Assembly (NCBI GenBank): GCA_937868145.1
Contig: CALMMH010000178.1
Coordinates: forward strand, 1 to 8,454
DNA length: 8,454 nucleotides
Reading direction: 5' to 3'
DNA from: an uncultured Phycisphaerales bacterium
GTDB taxonomy: Bacteria; Planctomycetota; Phycisphaerae; Sedimentisphaerales; Anaerobacaceae
Shown: piece after piece, positions 6,741 through 8,454 of the stretch
Layout: the number at the start of each line of letters is the position of its first letter
How positions within the stretch are numbered: the stretch's first letter is position 1
Position numbers and translations under genes: made by a program
Notes under the pieces: generated by a model
The model's database searches: none
The model's input: the letters and a program-made list of their open reading frames with translations, nothing else
What the model was told of the DNA's origin: nothing

Positions 6741-7445
6741 ATGAAGGACATCACACGGCGGGACTTCGTCAGAACTTCGATGGCCGCCGGCGCGGTCGCA
6801 ACAACCGCCGCATCGGTCGCGGAATCACAGTCCCAGGCCACGGCCCCGGGGCACATCAAGATCGTCGCTCTCTCGTGCAGCCCGCGGAAGGGCCAATCGA
6901 CGGCCGCCGCATTGGGCGTCTGCCTGGAGTCCGCGAGACAGGTCGACGACAGGATCGAGACGGAGTTGATCGAACTGGCCGACTTTCGGATCCACGGCAA
7001 TCTCGCCGCGGGCGTCGTCGGCCCCGGGGGCGACCAGGACGACTTCCCCAAGCTCGCCCCACGACTGGCCGCGCCGGAGGTGCGAGGCATCATCGTAGGC
7101 ACGCCCGTCTACTTCGGCGGCATGAGCTCCTTGTGCAAGGCGTTTCTGGACCGCGCGATCCTGCTATGGCAGAATGATTTCGCGCTGAGCGGGAAGGTCG
7201 CGGGCGTCCTGGCTTGCGGCGGCACTCGCAACGGCGGGCAGGAAGTCACGATCCACGCGGTGCAGGTCTCGCTGTTCTGCCAGGAGATGATCCTCGTCGG
7301 CAACGGCCGGCCCGGCCCGCGGATCGGCGCGACCGTCTGGAGCGGAGTCGAGGGCGGCGTCCTGAAGGACGAGTTCGGCATGACAACCGCCAAAGCCCTG
7401 GGCCGCCGCGTCGCGGAAGTGGCCTTGAAACTCGCGACAGCGTAG
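6741..7445 (+). CDS. Tat-exported flavodoxin-like FMN protein (NADPH-dependent FMN reductase family)
   Basis: A 234-residue protein with a twin-arginine signal (MKDITRRDFVRTS, Arg6-Arg7, then an Ala-rich stretch to about residue 30) and a flavodoxin-like fold. Seen: IKIVALSCSPRKGQSTAAAL (39-58), the phosphate-binding loop that holds FMN in the FMN-reductase and iron-sulfur flavoprotein families, then GTPVYFGGMSSLCKAFLDRA (120-139), the second FMN-contacting loop, and ACGGTRNGGQE (158-168), the third. The cysteine cluster that iron-sulfur flavoproteins carry after the third strand is absent: the equivalent region reads LADFRIHGNLAAGV. The Tat signal implies folding with FMN in the cytoplasm and export. 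The electron donor and acceptor are unknown. It is the only plus-strand gene in the window, set between two minus-strand genes and therefore probably transcribed alone. Confidence 0.87.
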   Translation: MKDITRRDFVRTSMAAGAVATTAASVAESQSQATAPGHIKIVALSCSPRKGQSTAAALGVCLESARQVDDRIETELIELADFRIHGNLAAGVVGPGGDQDDFPKLAPRLAAPEVRGIIVGTPVYFGGMSSLCKAFLDRAILLWQNDFALSGKVAGVLACGGTRNGGQEVTIHAVQVSLFCQEMILVGNGRPGPRIGATVWSGVEGGVLKDEFGMTTAKALGRRVAEVALKLATA

Positions 7446-7508
7446 GTCCTATTCGTCCCATGAGTCCTGTAGGTCCCATAGGACTGATAGGACCTATAGG
7501 ACACAAAT
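7446..7508. repeat. Array of seven degenerate 9-bp repeats
   Basis: Immediately after the flavoprotein stop codon the sequence divides into seven 9-base units: GTCCTATTC, GTCCCATGA, GTCCTGTAG, GTCCCATAG, GACTGATAG, GACCTATAG and GACACAAAT, with a further GAC at 7511. The approximate consensus is G(T/A)CCYATAG. Because GTCC and GGAC are complementary, neighbouring units can also pair with each other. Read as protein it gives monotonous Gly-Pro-Ile or Tyr-Arg-Ser repeats, which are artefacts. It occupies nearly all of the 76-base gap between two convergent genes. Confidence 0.85.
7464..7502. terminator. Long imperfect hairpin between convergent genes, possible bidirectional terminator
   Basis: GTCCTGTAGGTCCCAT (7464-7479) is the inverted complement of ATAGGACCTATAGGAC (7487-7502) at 14 of 16 positions, with a seven-base loop (7480-7486). 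One of the two differences can still pair as G-U in the plus-strand transcript. The position, 18 bases after one stop codon and 22 bases from the opposite one, suits a shared terminator for the flavoprotein and oxidoreductase genes. There is no clear run of T on either side, so an intrinsic terminator of the classical type is not certain; it may instead protect 3' ends. Confidence 0.5.
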
Positions 7509-7521
7509 AGGACAGATCACA

Positions 7522-8454
7522 CTACCCCTTGAACGCCAGCGCACCCGTGGGACAGGCTTTGACGCAGTCGGCCGCCGCGACCTTGAGTCCCTCGGCGAGG
7601 GACTCGTCGAACGGCACAGCGACGCGAACATCGAAACCGCGGCCGACGAAGGCCAGGCCGAGTCTCTCGCCGAATGACGAGGCGATCTGGATGCAGATGC
7701 CGCAGTCGATGCATTTGCCCGACTCGTAGACGATATCCGGATGCTGTACGTTCTGAATGAAGGGCCCACGCTCGGCCTTGTAGCGGTTTTGATGGGCGTC
7801 GTGGGCCTGTGCATGCCGTCGCAGGAGGCAGCTGTCGGCTTTGCCGCAATCGCATCGCAGGCAGCGAAGCGCTTCCGTGCGGGCCTCGTCGCATGTGAAT
7901 CCATCGATCGGCCGAACCGGCGTGGAGCGAGGCTTCGGGCTTGTGGACCGCAGGAACAATTCCATCTCTGCCTCATCGAGCTTGCCCATGCGACTGTTGA
8001 ACAACTTGGCGGGACCAATGACCCGCTCGCCGGCCAGGTACTGACGGATCGACTCGGCGGCTTCCTTTCCATCGGCCACCGCACGCACGGCCAGCCGGCG
8101 TTTGCGGACCACGTCGCCGCCCGCGAAGACTCCCGGAATGCTTGTGACGCCTGTTTTGGGATCGACTTTGACGCCGTCGGCGGAGGTCTCCATTCCGAGG
8201 GCATCGCGGTCGCCGGCCTTTAGTTCCCCTGTGGCCAGAAAGACCGCGCCGAACTGCTCGCGAATCTCATCGAGCAAGACGGCGATCCCCACGCGGGTTC
8301 GGAGCTTGAATGTCACACCGAGCTTCCGAATCAATGCGATCTCCGCGTCCAGTACGTCGCGAGACAGGGCACGCTCCGTCACGCCGTATCGCAGCATGCC
8401 GCCGGGCTCGTCGTGTTCATCGAAGACCGTGCAGTCGAAGCCGTCCTGCTGTAA
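7522..8454 (-). CDS. GltD-like FAD oxidoreductase with C-terminal ferredoxin-like domain, C-terminal part
   Basis: The last 310 residues of a flavoprotein related to the small subunit of glutamate synthase; the frame is open through the right edge, so the N-terminal FAD-binding GxGxxG and any N-terminal iron-sulfur domain are outside. Seen: EPGGMLRYGVTERALSRDVL (8349-8408), the GltD hallmark; GVFAGGDVVRKRRLAVRAVADGKEAA (8058-8133), the second FAD-contacting motif with Asp; a cysteine-rich segment RCLRCDCGKADSC (7828-7866); and a C-terminal domain with CIDCGIC (7693-7713), GLAFVGRGFDVRV and CVKACPTGAL (7567-7596). Three cysteines of CIDCGIC plus the one before Pro can hold one [4Fe-4S] cluster; the domain resembles the ferredoxin-like part of NuoG and formate dehydrogenase subunits with the second cluster reduced. 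Likely role: electron transfer between NAD(P)H and an iron-sulfur partner rather than necessarily glutamate synthesis. Partner subunits would be upstream, beyond 8454. It ends in TAG at 7522. Confidence 0.87.
   Translation of the reverse strand, partial: LQQDGFDCTVFDEHDEPGGMLRYGVTERALSRDVLDAEIALIRKLGVTFKLRTRVGIAVLLDEIREQFGAVFLATGELKAGDRDALGMETSADGVKVDPKTGVTSIPGVFAGGDVVRKRRLAVRAVADGKEAAESIRQYLAGERVIGPAKLFNSRMGKLDEAEMELFLRSTSPKPRSTPVRPIDGFTCDEARTEALRCLRCDCGKADSCLLRRHAQAHDAHQNRYKAERGPFIQNVQHPDIVYESGKCIDCGICIQIASSFGERLGLAFVGRGFDVRVAVPFDESLAEGLKVAAADCVKACPTGALAFKG

Noticed and set aside
7446..7510. Possible CRISPR array or small repeat protein in the repeat region.
   Set aside because: Units are 9 bases with no spacers, and the Gly-Pro-Ile or Tyr-Arg-Ser peptides arise only from the repeat period being a multiple of three.

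Overview
This GC-rich window looks like chromosomal DNA from a Planctomycetota bacterium or a close relative. Three things suggest this: an exported PQQ-type beta-propeller protein beginning with the planctomycete-like DWPQWRGPNRDG signature, an RND metal pump with the 'VAPFDWE' N-terminal variant that I associate with that group, and a metal-binding domain inserted in the middle of the adaptor protein. The assignment rests on recognition of sequence style, not on a search. Both ends of the window cut through genes. I saw no rRNA, tRNA, CRISPR array or insertion sequence, and no gene-free stretch reaches 300 bases.

Positions 1-5224 hold six genes, all on the minus strand and so read from right to left, with gaps of 13, 25, 56 and 28 bases and a tight or overlapping last junction. 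In order of transcription they are: a zinc-binding medium-chain dehydrogenase (4190-5224), a thioredoxin-fold redoxin of the CNHCP type (3601-4176), a TolC-like outer membrane factor (2286-3575), a CusB-like periplasmic adaptor carrying three separate metal-binding modules (523-2229), a small lipoprotein with a YHS/TRASH metal-binding domain (174-494), and the start of a CusA-like heavy-metal RND pump (1-159, cut by the window edge). The last four make a complete tripartite metal export system (probably copper, possibly silver or another soft metal) with an extra periplasmic metal-binding lipoprotein. The two redox genes upstream appear to be in the same transcription unit.

Positions 5314-6588 (minus) hold the exported beta-propeller protein, 89 bases upstream of the dehydrogenase. 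A 152-base divergent promoter region (6589-6740) separates it from a plus-strand gene (6741-7445) for a Tat-exported, flavodoxin-like FMN protein. Then come a short array of 9-bp repeats folding into a long hairpin (7446-7508), and, convergent with the flavoprotein gene, the C-terminal 310 codons of a GltD-like FAD oxidoreductase ending in an iron-sulfur domain (7522 to beyond 8454).

The most notable features are the multiplied metal-binding modules of the export operon (four sites in two proteins, two of them recent-looking copies of each other), the linkage of redox enzymes to that operon, and the 9-bp repeat hairpin between convergent genes. Nothing here is clearly a new class of system; it is best described as an elaborated metal efflux locus.
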